From: Protopterus annectens
Lineage: Eukaryota; Chordata; Ceratodontiformes; Protopteridae
Reading direction: 5' to 3'
NCBI RefSeq assembly: GCF_019279795.1
Contig: NC_056744.1
Coordinates: forward strand, 900,413,904 to 900,477,903
DNA length: 64,000 nucleotides
Shown here: positions 24,816 through 38,935 of the stretch, in pieces
Layout: the number at the start of each line of letters is the position of its first letter
How positions within the stretch are numbered: the first letter of the stretch is position 1
Notes under the pieces: model-generated
What the model saw: only the letters and a program-made list of their open reading frames with translations
Database searches by the model: none
Told to the model about the DNA's origin: nothing
Position numbers and translations under genes: made by a program

Positions 24816-27800
24816 ACACCCTCTCTTACATATGCACATGCACATACACTCACATGCTCATGTTATGGTTGAGCAGCAGCTGGCTACAGTCAGAGGACGT
24901 CAGATGAATTAACATTCTTTTATAGTATGTAGTATTACAAAGGTGAAATAAAAGTATTCACTTAACATAAAATAAAAAACAGGAATGTAAATGGTGAATT
25001 AGTTGCCATCTTTCTCGCATTACTCAGCAGTGTTTGAATCTAAACACAAAATACACAGTCTCCATGAAACAGCTAAAGACCAATAGTTTGTGTAGCATAT
25101 ATTGCTTCCTGTAATGACTATATTAATCTGTATTAGTGGCATTTGTAGCAGAAGTATCTCATAGCCTGAGCATCAGAAGGAAAATGTATTGCCCCCAGAA
25201 GTTACTGCCATTAGTGGTGCAGCTGGTTTGTGAATGCAGAGCATAGGTACATAGTGTAGTTTACGTGCAAGGCCAGCAGAGGTACACTGATGTCAACTTG
25301 GAATCAAACATTGCAAGTGAATAACAGGTCTCCAGTGGGACAATGCATGGTCACCTAGCATTTAAACCACAATGTCTGATATGTGGCATTCTGGGTGCAG
25401 CTGCATTTCCTTTCTTGGAGTTTTGAGTGATGTAACTGAAAGTTGTCATAATGGTAAATAAAGAAATTATTAAAATGATCTGTGTGGAGACATGCGTGAA
25501 TGGGCGTGCCTTCGTTGAAGGTTGTGCGTCAGGGCTGGTAACTCGGCACGTAAAAATCCCCTACCAAACATTAGCGGACCAGAGTTCCGCTGTGGCGACC
25601 CCTAACCAGGATAAGCCGAAAGACACAACAACATCAAAATAATCAGCCACTATTCGAAAATATGCAACATTTGTTTTGAAGTACATTGGCACATTTTAAT
25701 TCTTTTAAATTGATATCATGTTACTTAAAATTTCCAGAGAGTGCTGTAGACAAATGATATTTTATCCCATGATATGGAAATGTTTTTTCTCTTTCATTAA
25801 AACACTAAAGAGTTGAAATCTTGGATTTTTTACAACAGGGATTACGTGCTGACAGTAACTTCCTGGAATTAATGAGTTGCTTGACACAACAAACTCACGT
25901 TACTGAGTGCTAATTGTGGAAACCAAACTGCTGTTTCATGGCTGATTTCATCTACACCATTTCCGCACTTCCAGAAATGTATACAGTGTTACAGTGTTTG
26001 ACATGCACATATAAGCATTTTCATCCCATCTAGAAAATTATTCAGCCATGATTACTTATGTATACTTGAAATATTTCATATATTTTTAATCTTCCCTGTA
26101 CAGTCAAAATGCAAATGAAAAGTGGTTGCTTACAGTTCATTACAGACCATATATAAATACCAAAGCTTCTGAAACATTACCATTAACTATAAAAATATAA
26201 ACAAAATTGTCTATTTTGGGTACTGGATCAGTGATTACTAGCAATGGTGTTCTACTATAAGCATATAGATAGATATATTTTCTCATAAACACACAAACAC
26301 GCACACACACACATTAATTGAGCCACAATTCATTGAAAATAATACAGAAAATCCTATTGCAATGAATGCCTAGGAATAGGAGAGTTGGGGACTTGCCCTC
26401 CTGCAGGACACATATTAAAGCCCATTTCTGGCTTACTCTTGGTCTGGATCTGATATATTTTCAGTGAGCCAGGGTTCAGTGAATTGCAGCTTCACTGTAC
26501 TTGACTAAGTTGAGTGCCCACATGGGAGATCTACATCTGTACAGATTTAAACTTGATGAGCAAATAGATTTGTTTAATTCAGTCATTTAGTACAATGAAT
26601 GCAGTCATGTATATAGCTGCTGAATGAATAAGAAAATAAAAGAATTCAACTTCTTGGATGATATATATTTTATTAAAAAATACATATATAAAAGTGTAGA
26701 TGATTTGGCAACTTTATAAAGAAAATTCCACATCTGGCTGTTTTACAGTTTAATAAAAATAACTGTCATGCATTTGTTTTATCTAAGAATTGTATCTGGT
26801 TTAAGCTGAAGGTGTTATGCTTTCTGTATATAAAATACTTGTAAATACTGACCTTATTTATAAGAAATGGAACTGAACAGTTAATCCAGAAAGAGAGGGA
26901 TAGAGAGAAAAGCAATGTGATAAAACTGTGAGTATACTTTTGTGGCAAATTTTGTCATGGCTTTTACAATATCACTTTGTAACTGGAAATAGAAGGTTTT
27001 CAGTTTAGCAGCATGTATGATTGCTATCATTTAATAATGAGAAAAAATATATATCAGTTAACCAAAATATTATATTGTTCTTTGTTTTTTCCTTAACTAC
27101 ATGCATGTACTTAATTATGCTAAGAAAATAATGCTTATGATCAGTTAAAGATAAAAACAAAAATGAATGCGCTTTACAAATGTGCATAAAGTTTGACACT
27201 GATATACTAATTACGGCTGGTTAATTTCTAGAAAATGATAACTGGTTGCAAAAGGTAGTTATCAAGTTGTCACATGACAGATTGCATATCCTGTTCTTTT
27301 ACCACAAGTAGTTTCAACTAAAATGCTGTCTCATAATCTACAGAACGAATAATGAGCTGTAAACCTTTCCACATCTGTTGCAAACTGAAAGCTAAAACTG
27401 TTAATTAAGTGAGAAGGGAAGTGAACTTTGTGACAGATATATAATGAAGACTTCCATTTTAGGCATGTTTACATCTCTCCTGCTTTCATCATATAAGGTA
27501 TTTACTGCAATGGAAAAAAAAACATTGGTAATGTTAGTGCAGGATTTCTGATGCTGCTTCTCAAGCTTTAGGTTCATAGGTAAGTACTAGGCTATCTGCC
27601 CAAGTGCATTTATAAGGCTAGCCAGAGTGTGTTGGCTTTTGCCACCCCCTTAGATTAGTTCCCTGTGCCTCTGACCAGTAGAGCCATTAGTTCCCTACGC
27701 CTTTGTCCATCAGAGACACTGCCATGATCCTCGGGGTAAATTTTCTGTTTCCCATCCACCCATCAAAGTTTCTCTTGAAGAGTGCTAGTGAGGGGCTCTG

Positions 27801-30800
27801 CCTGATGTTTATTGGAATCTTGTTCCAAAGCATGGGGAGTCTCTGGGTCAGGAATCTATCCTTCCAGCATGTCCTATTTATCGTTGTGGTAAGGTTTATA
27901 TCCCTAGAGCGTGTGGCTCTCAGGGATTTGTTTTTTTTAGGTGGAGCATATCCATCAATTCTGGGTTGGACATGACCTTGTATGTCAAGCAGAGATCACC
28001 TCTGAATAAACAGTATGTAACCGAGTACAGCTGAAGTCTCTTTAGTCGGGCTGCATAAGTCATCTGTTTGAGGCCAGTAATCCTCTTGGTGAGGTACTTT
28101 TGTGGTCTTTCCAGCTGTTGCAGGTGTCTTATAGGGTACATTCCCAAATGGGGCATTGGATTCTATAATGGGTCTAATAAGTGATGAATAGACAGGCACA
28201 ATAACCTCCTTTGTTCTGGATGCAAACCCTTTTGAGATTAGCTGGGCCACATGGAAGGATTTTCTAACCGTCTTGGCAATACGATTATCAAAGGAGAGAT
28301 TGCTATCTACTTGGGTCCCCAGATCCCTTATTACTTTTTCTGTATTTAGGGGATTACCACCTATGTGGTAGTTTGCGGGTATTTGTTTTTTTCCAAAGGG
28401 GATGACTATGCACTTTTTGGCATTCAGCTTGAGGCCATGATTTTGACACCAGGTATCTGTCTCAGTGAGACCCTTCTGGATGGTGTCTGTAACAGCCAGA
28501 GAATCAATTATGGCCCCTAGTTTGCAGTCGTCTGTGAACTTGGTCAGCCAAAGTCCTCCTGTGCTTGCCTGTACCTCTGAGAAGTATATATTGAACAGGA
28601 GAGGTCCTAGGACTGAGCCCTGGGGGACGCCACTTGTAACTGGTTTAGAGTCGGACCTAGAGTCTGCAACTCTCACCATGTGGATTCTGTCCATGAGCCA
28701 ATTTGCAACCCATCTCATGATGTAGGGGTTAATGTTCAGGTTGGTGAGTTTGTCTATAACACCAGAATGGGGAAAGGTGTTGAAAGCCTTTGCGAGGTCT
28801 AGGTAGGCTGTGTGGACCTCCTTACCCTCATCTAATGCCTTGGTAACTGTCTCAAAGAAGTCCACCAGGTTTAGGAGGCATGATCTGCCCTTAACAAAGC
28901 CAAACTGGGTGGGGTCCAATGTTTGGAGGTTCCCAATGTCTCTGTTAATGAGTTCCATGATGATGCGCTCCATAGCCTTGCAGACCAGGCAAGTCAGGCT
29001 TATAGGGCGATAGTTCCTGGGGTCCGTTGTGGCGCCACCTTTGTGGAGTGGGATAACTGTTGCTGTGTGCCACTCTGTGGGTACATAGCCTGTAGAGAGG
29101 CTGAGTTTGAACAGTGTGTTTAGGTGAGGGGTTAGTTCATTTTGGAGCTCTTGTAGGACACAGCCTGGGACCCCAGTGAGGCTGTATTTTTGGCTTTGGA
29201 TAAGGCTGTTTTAACATGTGTGTCGGTGATTGCCAGGGCCTTACATTCTTCTGGTATGGTTATGGGCCCTTTAGGAGGTGAGCGGGGTGTGAAGTTTGCA
29301 CTGAACCTGTCTGCCAAAATGTTGGCAATATCCATTGGTTCAGTGTATTTTGTGCCATTCTGCACCAACTCAGAGCAGATCTGCGAGTTTCCACTTAGGT
29401 TCTTGACATAGCTAAAGAACGCTTTGTGGTTATCTTTGGAGTTCTTGGCAATTTTTCTTTTGAAGCTAGCCTTGGATGATTTAATGAGGGATCATAGTTT
29501 CTTGCTGATATTGATCAGGGATGTCTTTCCTTCTAGGAATTTTGCTCTTATCTGTACTAGTTTCCTCCTTCTGTTGTAGAGCCTGTTTATGGCAGGGGTC
29601 CACCAGACTGGTTTCCTTTTCCTGGAGGAGTGAGTCTTGGTTTTACTTGGGATAGCATGATCCATTCATTCCTGCAGATGAACATAGAGTGCCTTTGTAT
29701 AGGTTTCAGCAGCTTGGACAGCATTGTCCATTGGCGTGGGGGCTGTGAACCTTTCCACCTCAGTCTTAAGCAACATGAAGTTTGCTTTTGAAAGGTTTTT
29801 CATGGTGGTTTCCTTGATTGGGTTTGGGGGCAGAATGTGAATATCCAGAGTGATTAGTCTATGGTCTGATCTAAAAAGTGAGGGGTTGACATCGGGTGTG
29901 GAACACCGGTCACCCATGTTGGTGATGACCAGGTCCAATAAGTTGTTCCCTCTGGTGGGGGTGTTGACCAGTTGATCCAGGGTGTTCGAGTTTATAAATT
30001 CTAGGAAGCATTGGGCAAGGGAGTTAGTACTTCAGTAGTTCTCTCAGTTAATGTTTGGGTAGTTTAAATCACCCAGTATTAGGGTGTTTGTTAGGACCTT
30101 CATATTTCCCAGTGACTCCAGAAATGCGGAATGGGGGTCCTGGGTCATGGTGGGTGATCTGTAGCAAGCTACAATTTGGATTGCAGTTTTGCCCATTTTT
30201 AATTGCACTTGGATGATCTCTGATGCATCTTGCTGCGCCACTAACCTATAGGTATGAGTATCCTTGATGAATATGGATACACCCCCGCCTTTTGTGTTTC
30301 AGTCCGGATTCTGTGGCCGAAAGGTATGGTATGAGTTAAAGCCTAGTAGTGCTGGGGTGCTTTTTGGAGCCTTAAACCAGGGTTCTGTTACTGCACAGAC
30401 ATCAATGTTCTCCATACTGAGGAGTGCCTCGAGTGCGTGTATTTTGAGGTTTAGACTTCTGGCGTTGAGTAGCATTACCCTTAGGTTTTGGTTACTTGTG
30501 CTATTTACGGTGGTGGGTTTGTCTTTTGAGCCTTGCCTGAAAAAGGCACTATGGGGGTGGCAAGAGCCCTTGCCGGTATTCGAAAGCCTAAGGGTGACAG
30601 GTGCAAGCCATCTCTTGCGAAGCAACATGGCTTGTCGAGCATGTCATCCCAGGCAGACAGTTACTGGATCCCATTTGAATGACACCAGAAACTTAGCCAA
30701 TTGTTGAAGTAGATAATTTTTTCTTTATACTGTGGCATCATTCTTGGTGAGGGGAGGATGCTACTCAGGGTCAGGGTCATACCTGCCTGGGATACATGAT

Positions 30801-33800
30801 CAGAGAGCTCTTCCATGTCTCTTTTCATGTAGTCCAGGGAGGTACGTCTCAGGTCATTCACACCAACATGTACAATGACAGAGTTGTATTTGTATTTGTT
30901 CTGGAGTGACCTGAGTGCTTGTGTTATGTGGCAGATCCTGGCGCCTGACAGGCAGCTAACTGTAACCTTCTCCTTGTCCAGCCTAATTAGTGGGACATCA
31001 GTGTGCCTGACTACAGAGTCACCTATCACTAGTGTGTTGGGTATGTTATTTTGCCTTAAGGGCTGTGATTCCGTGGCACACTGATTATGTGAAGTATGTG
31101 TTTCATGGTTGGTGTTGGGTTGAGGAGGTTGCTTGGATGTCTGCTTTGGAGGTCTCTGTTGCTTTTGCAGATTTTTATTTAGAGCCTCCGAGTATGTTTT
31201 CATGTATTTATGTGTGTTATTTGCCTGTGTTGGTTTGTTAGGTCTATGTGAGACTGGTGGTGTGTTGCAAGTATTACCCTTCTCCTCTTGACAGTCAGTT
31301 ACAGTCTGGGGTTGAGAGAGCTTTGCCTCCAGTCTGGCTGTATAATTGCATCTCTTGCATATATTAGTATTTGGTGGTAGGAGGAGAGGGTTGTCTGTGT
31401 ACATGAGGAAGTTGTAACATTGCCTCAAAATGCCCAGATTCACCAGTTGGACTGGAGAGTACACCAGAAACTGCCCTTTGGACATGCCTGAATAGGTAGA
31501 GTGAGCTGTTTTTCTGATTGACTGGTGGGGACGAATAGAGAGTCTTGTCCTTCTGGACAGTATAAGGGGGGCTAGTGCTAGGGGTATTTAGTGCTTGTTA
31601 TGAGTTTTAAGCAAGTGCTGGGCTCTAAAATGAATGGTTTGCATGCTAAAGTTGAAGGTTTGTCTAGTTCCAATGGAAAAACTGAAGAGTAGACTTTATG
31701 CAGTCGGGAATAGTTTAACCCTAGCTAACTGGCGCTGCCCAGTGCGCAAAACCCCGCAAATGTGTTTTTTATATCAGAAAGATTAAAGAGATAGAAATTA
31801 GTCCAAAATGGCCAATAAAACTACAGTTTCTGGGCAGAAACCACTCTTCCAAAGGCAGGTAGGCTGTTCAGAGCTCCCCACTCTCACTGGTGAACAAAAA
31901 AACTTCCTTTTTGCCCAAGTAAGGTATGGCCAAACACAGAAGCTTAAACACAGTCCACGTATCAGCAGGTATCTGAAACTGAACTTTTCTAGCTTAGTAA
32001 GGCGGGAAAATAGCAAGATTTTTTTTGTTTTTTTGTTTTTTCCAAGAAAACAGTAGAAACAAATGCAAAAACATTTTTATAGTGCAGTCATGGCTGTCAC
32101 ATTTGAGTGGGAAGCCAGTAACAGTTAAAAATACAATTTACAACAAAAAACAAATTTTAAAGTGCAGGCACAAATAAATGCAATTTCAGTGTAAAATGAA
32201 AATTCTAAGAAGCAATAAACACCAGAAAATAAGCATTTAGGTGGAAATAGCAATAAGCAACAAGAAAAAACAAAAAAAAAATGGTACTTAAACACTCCAA
32301 AGTCTCTCCTTTTGTCTCTCTGGCATTGTAGGTCTCTGCAGGACACCTGGGCAGGATCTGCTTATGCTTTTTATATACCTTTATGGGAATGGACCACATT
32401 CCTCAGTCATGGCATAATTAAAGTTCATGAAATCCTTTTTGCTTCAGTCTTTGACATTTGATAAGGGTGTTCTTCTCAGCACCGACAATGTACCCAGAAT
32501 TGCCTCTTTTTTAAAGTTCATAAGGGGTTACTTCTATTGGTAGCAATATTTAAACATGTTTGAAGATTCTTTTTTATTAGCCCAGTTGCTCCTACTACAG
32601 ACGGAACTAACTGTGCATCCTTATTCCACATTGCTCTAGTTTCGCTGGTCTTGATATCTTATGAGTTTATATCTTCCAGTTTTTAAGACATAGTCACTGG
32701 GTGCTGTAATTATAATAGTCAGTGCTGCTTCTGCCTTTTTCTGTTGAGCTATAATATCCTATCTGCATGCTTTTATCCTTTTAGCTGCTGCTATGGGATG
32801 ATCCCATACAGTCATTACTTCATCATTTTCAATAATCCTTTCTGGTTCATTTTTCCAATGTCTCTCAGCTGTTTTAACATTGCAATGTTTACACAGCCTC
32901 TAGTGTAACTACATCATCACATTGTCATATCTTTCTTTACACAAACCTTCAGTCATGAGACTACAGCAACCTGCAATAAATTGAGTAATTGTTTTCAGTT
33001 CTGTACTGCAAAACCTACATTTGGTTGTACCTTCAACCTTTTCTATAGATTATGTGAACCATCCAGTATGTAGTCCACTATCTTGGGCTGTCAATATTAA
33101 CCCTTCATCTTTTGGTTTAAATTCATTTGTACGTCAACTCTTAGTTACCATGTGGTTGTTCCAGTAAATCTCTATATTTCTTGTTATAATTGTGAAATTT
33201 CTATTTATCTTTTCTTTGTGCTGCCTGGTGTATGGTTGACTGCGTTCTACCAAATGGCTGGTACAGATGCCATTCTGAAAACAAAGTGGTTGTACTGAAA
33301 CAATACTTGATGGATATCAATAGTGAAAAACTATTGGAAGCTTTGCTCCTTTTCATTGTAAGATAAACTTTAGCTAGTACAGTGTTTGTAAAATGCATAA
33401 TATGCACCCCTAGACTCAAAGTAACATTAGATCTTTCTTAAAATACTACAGCTGGCAGTATCTGTGTATCCTTATTCTACAATGTTATAGTAGTCTGCAC
33501 AGTTCTACCACAAAATGATACAATACAGTGATTTCTAAACTGATTTCTCCCACAAAATCTGAATTATTTCACAGTTGCTACTGACCTTGGACTGAGAAGC
33601 TTTCTCAAAGACTCTGGAGGCCGATCTTGTACTAATAAGCCAGGCAACAGGTCATATGTTTGGGTGCTGATTACATTAAGCAGCACTAAACTTTTTTTCA
33701 TGTTTAGTGTCATTTACTTTGCAATAAAGCATGTTTCAGTGCAAATTCTCATATTGCCATCAAAAACAGTCAATACCCACACATATTCCCTGTCATTTTG

Positions 33801-36424
33801 TGCCTGCCCTCACTTCCATATCTTTGTTTTGTCCTTAGTTTGTACTCTGTGCTACTATAGCAGAAATTACACCACAAACAATGTATGCCAACAGACAGAG
33901 TGAATTAATTTTTTCAATATACCATTGATAATCATTTTTTCTATTATAAAAAAAAGCTTATGCTATTATGGGTAAAAAATAATATATAAAAGTAATTTTG
34001 TACAGAATATCACATTGCTTAACCAGACAATGGCCCTTGTCAATATTTTTAGTAACTAGTCTTTTTGAAAAAAGTACTACTACTATCTTAAATTATTTGT
34101 GCAGAGAAAATAACTTAAGATTACTTTTCCTTCTGTTTCACAGAAGCTTTTCTAAATAACATTATGTCATCATTCATACTGTTCTTATATTTAATTAGGT
34201 CCATAATGTCATATTATGTTTCTGTTTTTTCTTCTTTTGCTCATGATTTCATTGAAAGCTTTACTGTAGCCTTGAAAAGTTCAAACATCACAGTAGCTTA
34301 AAGTACAGAAACAGTACAAAACAGGAACCAGGATTATAAAATCCTCTCAGTTTATTAATAAGTGCAACTTACCTGTAATTTGCATTTTCCATGAGCTGGG
34401 GTCAGGGGGTGGTCCTAAGGCTCAGCTTCTTAAAGCGAGTGGCAAGGCCCTCTTGGCAGTTTCATCAGTGACTTCGAAGGCCCTCCCATCCCAACCCCAT
34501 GGATTCACCCCCCCCCATTTTCCCCTCTGTTGGTACTCAGTGGCCTTGACTCTCCTTCAGTGGGTCTCAGTTTAACCAGTGGCCATATCAAGTGGTATTT
34601 GGTTTGGAAAGGAAGAATTAAAGGGTTTTTCCACCAGGTCTGAGGTAGCTTGGGTCATGCACCCAGTCCTGTAGCCAGAACAGACTCTGTCATATCAACT
34701 GGCTTAAGAGTTAATGGTTAATGGTTATTTACTGATATGTCACATGTAAAATTACTATGGCATCTTTAATGCTGTCAGCAGTATTGTGAATAAAGGGTCA
34801 CAAAGGCACTACTTTGTGTTTATTAACTCAGCTCAGCAGATAATTCACACTGATCTTTCACAATCATCTGCAAATGTTTTTTTTTTTTTTATTGAAAAAG
34901 AAATAGTCACCAGATAACTATGAAATGTATGTTGAGCATTATTAATATCTGAAGAGTGGGACTTTATGAAATTTGAGTTCACTTCATTTGAAAAGTTGCT
35001 ACATATAGCCTGACTTTTTGACAGTTTGTCATGCCTGAGCTAAATGACTCATTTATGCACTAAACAATGTAAAGAAATACACAGGGGACAGAGTTAGAGA
35101 TAACTGCTGCTTTACTTTCTTTGCAGGTATTACAAAAGTCTTGATACATAGAAGCCATGTAGTTGAAACAGTGAAATGTCATTAAGAGGTCACTGCAAAT
35201 ATCCCATGAGCCTCCACTGCAAGACGTTTAGGATTTTGCATAGTAAAGACTCTTGATTGCCTAGGTTTTCACCGCAGTTTTTACTGCGCACACACACACA
35301 CACACGCACAGTAGCCGTTCACTACCATTGTCCATTTCAGGCAAACATTACTTTGAACACCCTCATTTTAAGAGTATTCCAGTTAAGAAAGTCTAAAAAC
35401 AGAATGACAAAGATTAAAGCACGAGGAAGAATGCCAATAGAGAGTAATGCAGTTCTTGTGAATAACCAACACAAGCTGTATGAGTTCCTACAGTGAAATT
35501 TTGAAGACAAAGCATACAGGATATCATGACTGTCCTTCTCATGGGTAACTGGAATTTGCACTCAAAATTTCATAAATTATTTAAAAAGCCAAACAGCAGT
35601 TAAAACTCATATGCAGTTAGAGTTAAAATGTACAATTAAGACTTATGGCAAAACAGCTAGGAACACATACCTGAAAAAAACAGCAAACAATTCAGTAACC
35701 TTTGAGAGAAAACAATAAAATGCCTACACAAAGACTTTACACCTCAGAAAATGAAAGAGGACCAGAAGTGCTGTAAGCTTTAAAATCTCTACTAATTGAT
35801 CAAAATCAGAATGGAAACCTATACACCTCATCACATAAAAAAATCCAGAAGATGCATTCAAGTGTTTATCTATTTTGATTTAGTTGTATTTACTTACCCA
35901 GATATTTCAACAGTGTAGGTAAATCCAGTTGGTGCAGGCTGCCATTCCAATATTGTCTTCAAATTAATTGATGACCATGTTAAATTATCAGCAGTTGGCA
36001 ATTTTGTACTACCTTTAAAATAAGAAAACAGACATACCACTTTTCAGCAAAATGTATGTTTAAGTTGAATCCTGTATGGAGAAGTCTTCTGCATTTTCAA
36101 AACTAGATCATGTGCAGTTTGTTTACTTTCCATAAGAAGTTTGGAAATAACAGAACAACAGACAAAAAATCCTCATAAGATAAATTTATGTACTTTCCTT
36201 GTTAAGGTCTAAATTACATCAAATACAAACCTAAAGTAGTTATTAGAACTTAAAGAAATATGCCATTTTTCTTTCATGTTTGGAATGACTTGTGATAACG
36301 GTATATTTTCAAAAGGAAGCACTTTATATGATGGTATTGACTTTCACAAAATTAAAAAGCAAGATATCTAATCATAGCGGTCAAAAGTTTAGTTCTAATA
36401 ATGATTGACTACTATTTATGTAAA

Positions 36425-36486
<62 letters not shown>

Positions 36487-38308
36487 ACGCACACGCACAC
36501 GCACACACGCACACACGCACACACACACAAAAACACTCTTGTCTTAATATGGATACAGATATATGTGTGAGTATATGGTCCACTATCACAAGGTTGAAGC
36601 CCACAATCCTAAAATGCAAAATCCCAGTAACTTAATACAGAAGACCAAAATGCTGAAGTGTCTAAATATCTTGAATACAGAATATCCCTTCCAATGTAAA
36701 TCTAGAAACAAGTGCTAACATGGGTCCGGCAGTGTATGCAAGTCCAGAAGTCCGACACTGGTCTTCAGTATGTTGGTTTTCTATATTATGTTACCAGGAT
36801 TATGCATATCAGGATTGTGTGCTTCAGCCTTGTGATAGTAAGCGCATATATAGCTCAACCTCTTAGCACAAGAAATCTGGACAAAGCTTAAAATAATGGC
36901 AGACAAAGGCCCAAAAATAGGGATGCATTTTAAATAGTGTTCTTATAAACATAAAAAGTTGCAGGAATAACAGGATTTATATTATTAATTTTCTGAAATA
37001 TATGAAGTCTGAAACTTAAATGCACATCATTATTTAATGACTTCCGTCCTCAGTGATTCATCAGAGAACCACAAATTTTATGAGGGACAGTCCAAAAATA
37101 TGAGGCAAAAATATGGACATTCTTTGAAAATTTGGACAGTTGAAGGTATGCCAGGCAAGTATTTAGTTTCTGTAATACCATGAAGTTGTGCATTTAGTAT
37201 GGCTGGGACTACCATTCCTCTAGAAAATACAATCAGTGTACTTTATGCTGAAATATGAATTTAAGACCTAGAATGGAATTATACTGAATTGTTTGTTTTA
37301 ATGCTTTCATTTTCACCTGTCTCTCTTTAGAGTCACTGTTATCTGTCTGTATGCATATGTGTGAGTGCAAGGTCCAGACAGTGAGTGTGCTCTTAATATC
37401 TTCATGTTTAACATCTGTAGACATACCTCTCAACCTCTAAGTACAAGACTTCTGGGCAAAATCATAAATTATGAGGGAGAGACAAAGGCCCAAAATAAGG
37501 GACAGAATTTAAGTAATGCTCCTATACATTTAGAAAACTGCTAGAATTACAGATTTTTCACTAGCATGCATTCTCTGAAGGATATAAAGTCTGAAACTCA
37601 AAGTCATATCATTATTAGGTGACTTCAGTCATATATAATTTACCAAAAAAACATTTTATGAGGAGTACATCAAAATATGAGGCAAACTCTGGACATTCTG
37701 AGAAAATCTGGACAGTTTACAGGTATGTCTGCAGAAAATATAATCTTCTTCTTCTTCTTCTTTCGGCTTTTCCCGGTTAGGGGTCGCCACAGCGGATCAC
37801 CTTGTCCGCACATTGAATGGCAGTGGAGTTTTACGGTGTCAAGTTGCCAGTCCGGCGCCCAACCTTCCACAGAAGGCACACTCACACGCATTAGACTAAA
37901 TAATGCCATCACTGTGACATTAGCAAAAACAGTGTAATCAGGTTACTGTCTTTGTTTTCTGAAAAGAAATTTCAGTTTGTCTATTATTACAATTGGAGTA
38001 CGAAGATAGAAAAAGGCCTGTATGTGTTGCTGTGTTAGTGTGTAACTGATGAAGTACATTCTCAGCACACATTTTTATCATGTTGTACTTGGCTCTAGAA
38101 CAAAACATACATAATGTTGCTTATACAGCTTGCCTTCAATATGTTCTTTGACACTCAGCAGGCCTTGCACTGCAGTCCTTCTGCTCCATCACATCTGCTG
38201 TACAGTGCAGTTATAAATCATTCCAGATACCATAGTGCTTGGGCCTCTACCATCGAAGGGGACAGAGCACTCTATGTAGCCGCTGATGTTTTATCATTCA
38301 AGTGTACA

Positions 38309-38361
<53 letters not shown>

Positions 38362-38793
38362 CTATGTGTGACTCACTGTGCTGCCTTTGATGCCTCCAAG
38401 CTCATAAGCTCACATCACAATTGATAGCACAGGAACAACAGATCATGCATCACAAGATGAAGGGCACAGATTTTCACAACACATGTACTCAAGCTGTAAT
38501 TGAGTTGTTCATAATATAGGTAAATCATATACACTTTTTTTGCAGGAATCAAGCTCCTGCACCTTGGAGAAACAACAATCACTGACAGGCAGTGTAAAGC
38601 CTGTCTGACATTTCTCAGGGAATTTGTGAGATCGGTCCACCCACTAAATACTAGGGTGCCATGTGTGTGTATATGTGAGACTCACAATTATGAGTATGAG
38701 AACACTGGTCACTGCAGTACATCTTACTGAAAATATAATAAGATCAAGACATCATATCCTACAATCCTCTAACTCTCTCTCTCCCTCTATATA

Positions 38794-38867
<74 letters not shown>

Positions 38868-38880
38868 CACACACACACAC

Positions 38881-38935
<55 letters not shown>

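Larger units (their letters stand above)
27570..32390 (-). mobile_element. Nearly full-length CR1-type LINE (copy E)
   Basis: About 4.8 kb in F3 intron 2, in the sense of the gene. From 5' to 3': an untranslated leader (about 32390-31490), ORF1 with a zinc-binding start and an SGNH hydrolase (31485-30661), ORF2 with AP endonuclease and reverse transcriptase (about 30628-27950), then a 3' untranslated tail ending in TATGAACC-type sequence. Both ORFs are broken by several stops and frameshifts. The 5' limit is a guess from the change in sequence character near 32390. Confidence 0.85.

Noticed and set aside
33420-33530. Second R4-like fragment
   Set aside because: Only about 50 bp resembles part of the remnant at 32600; it is too short and diverged to separate from chance.
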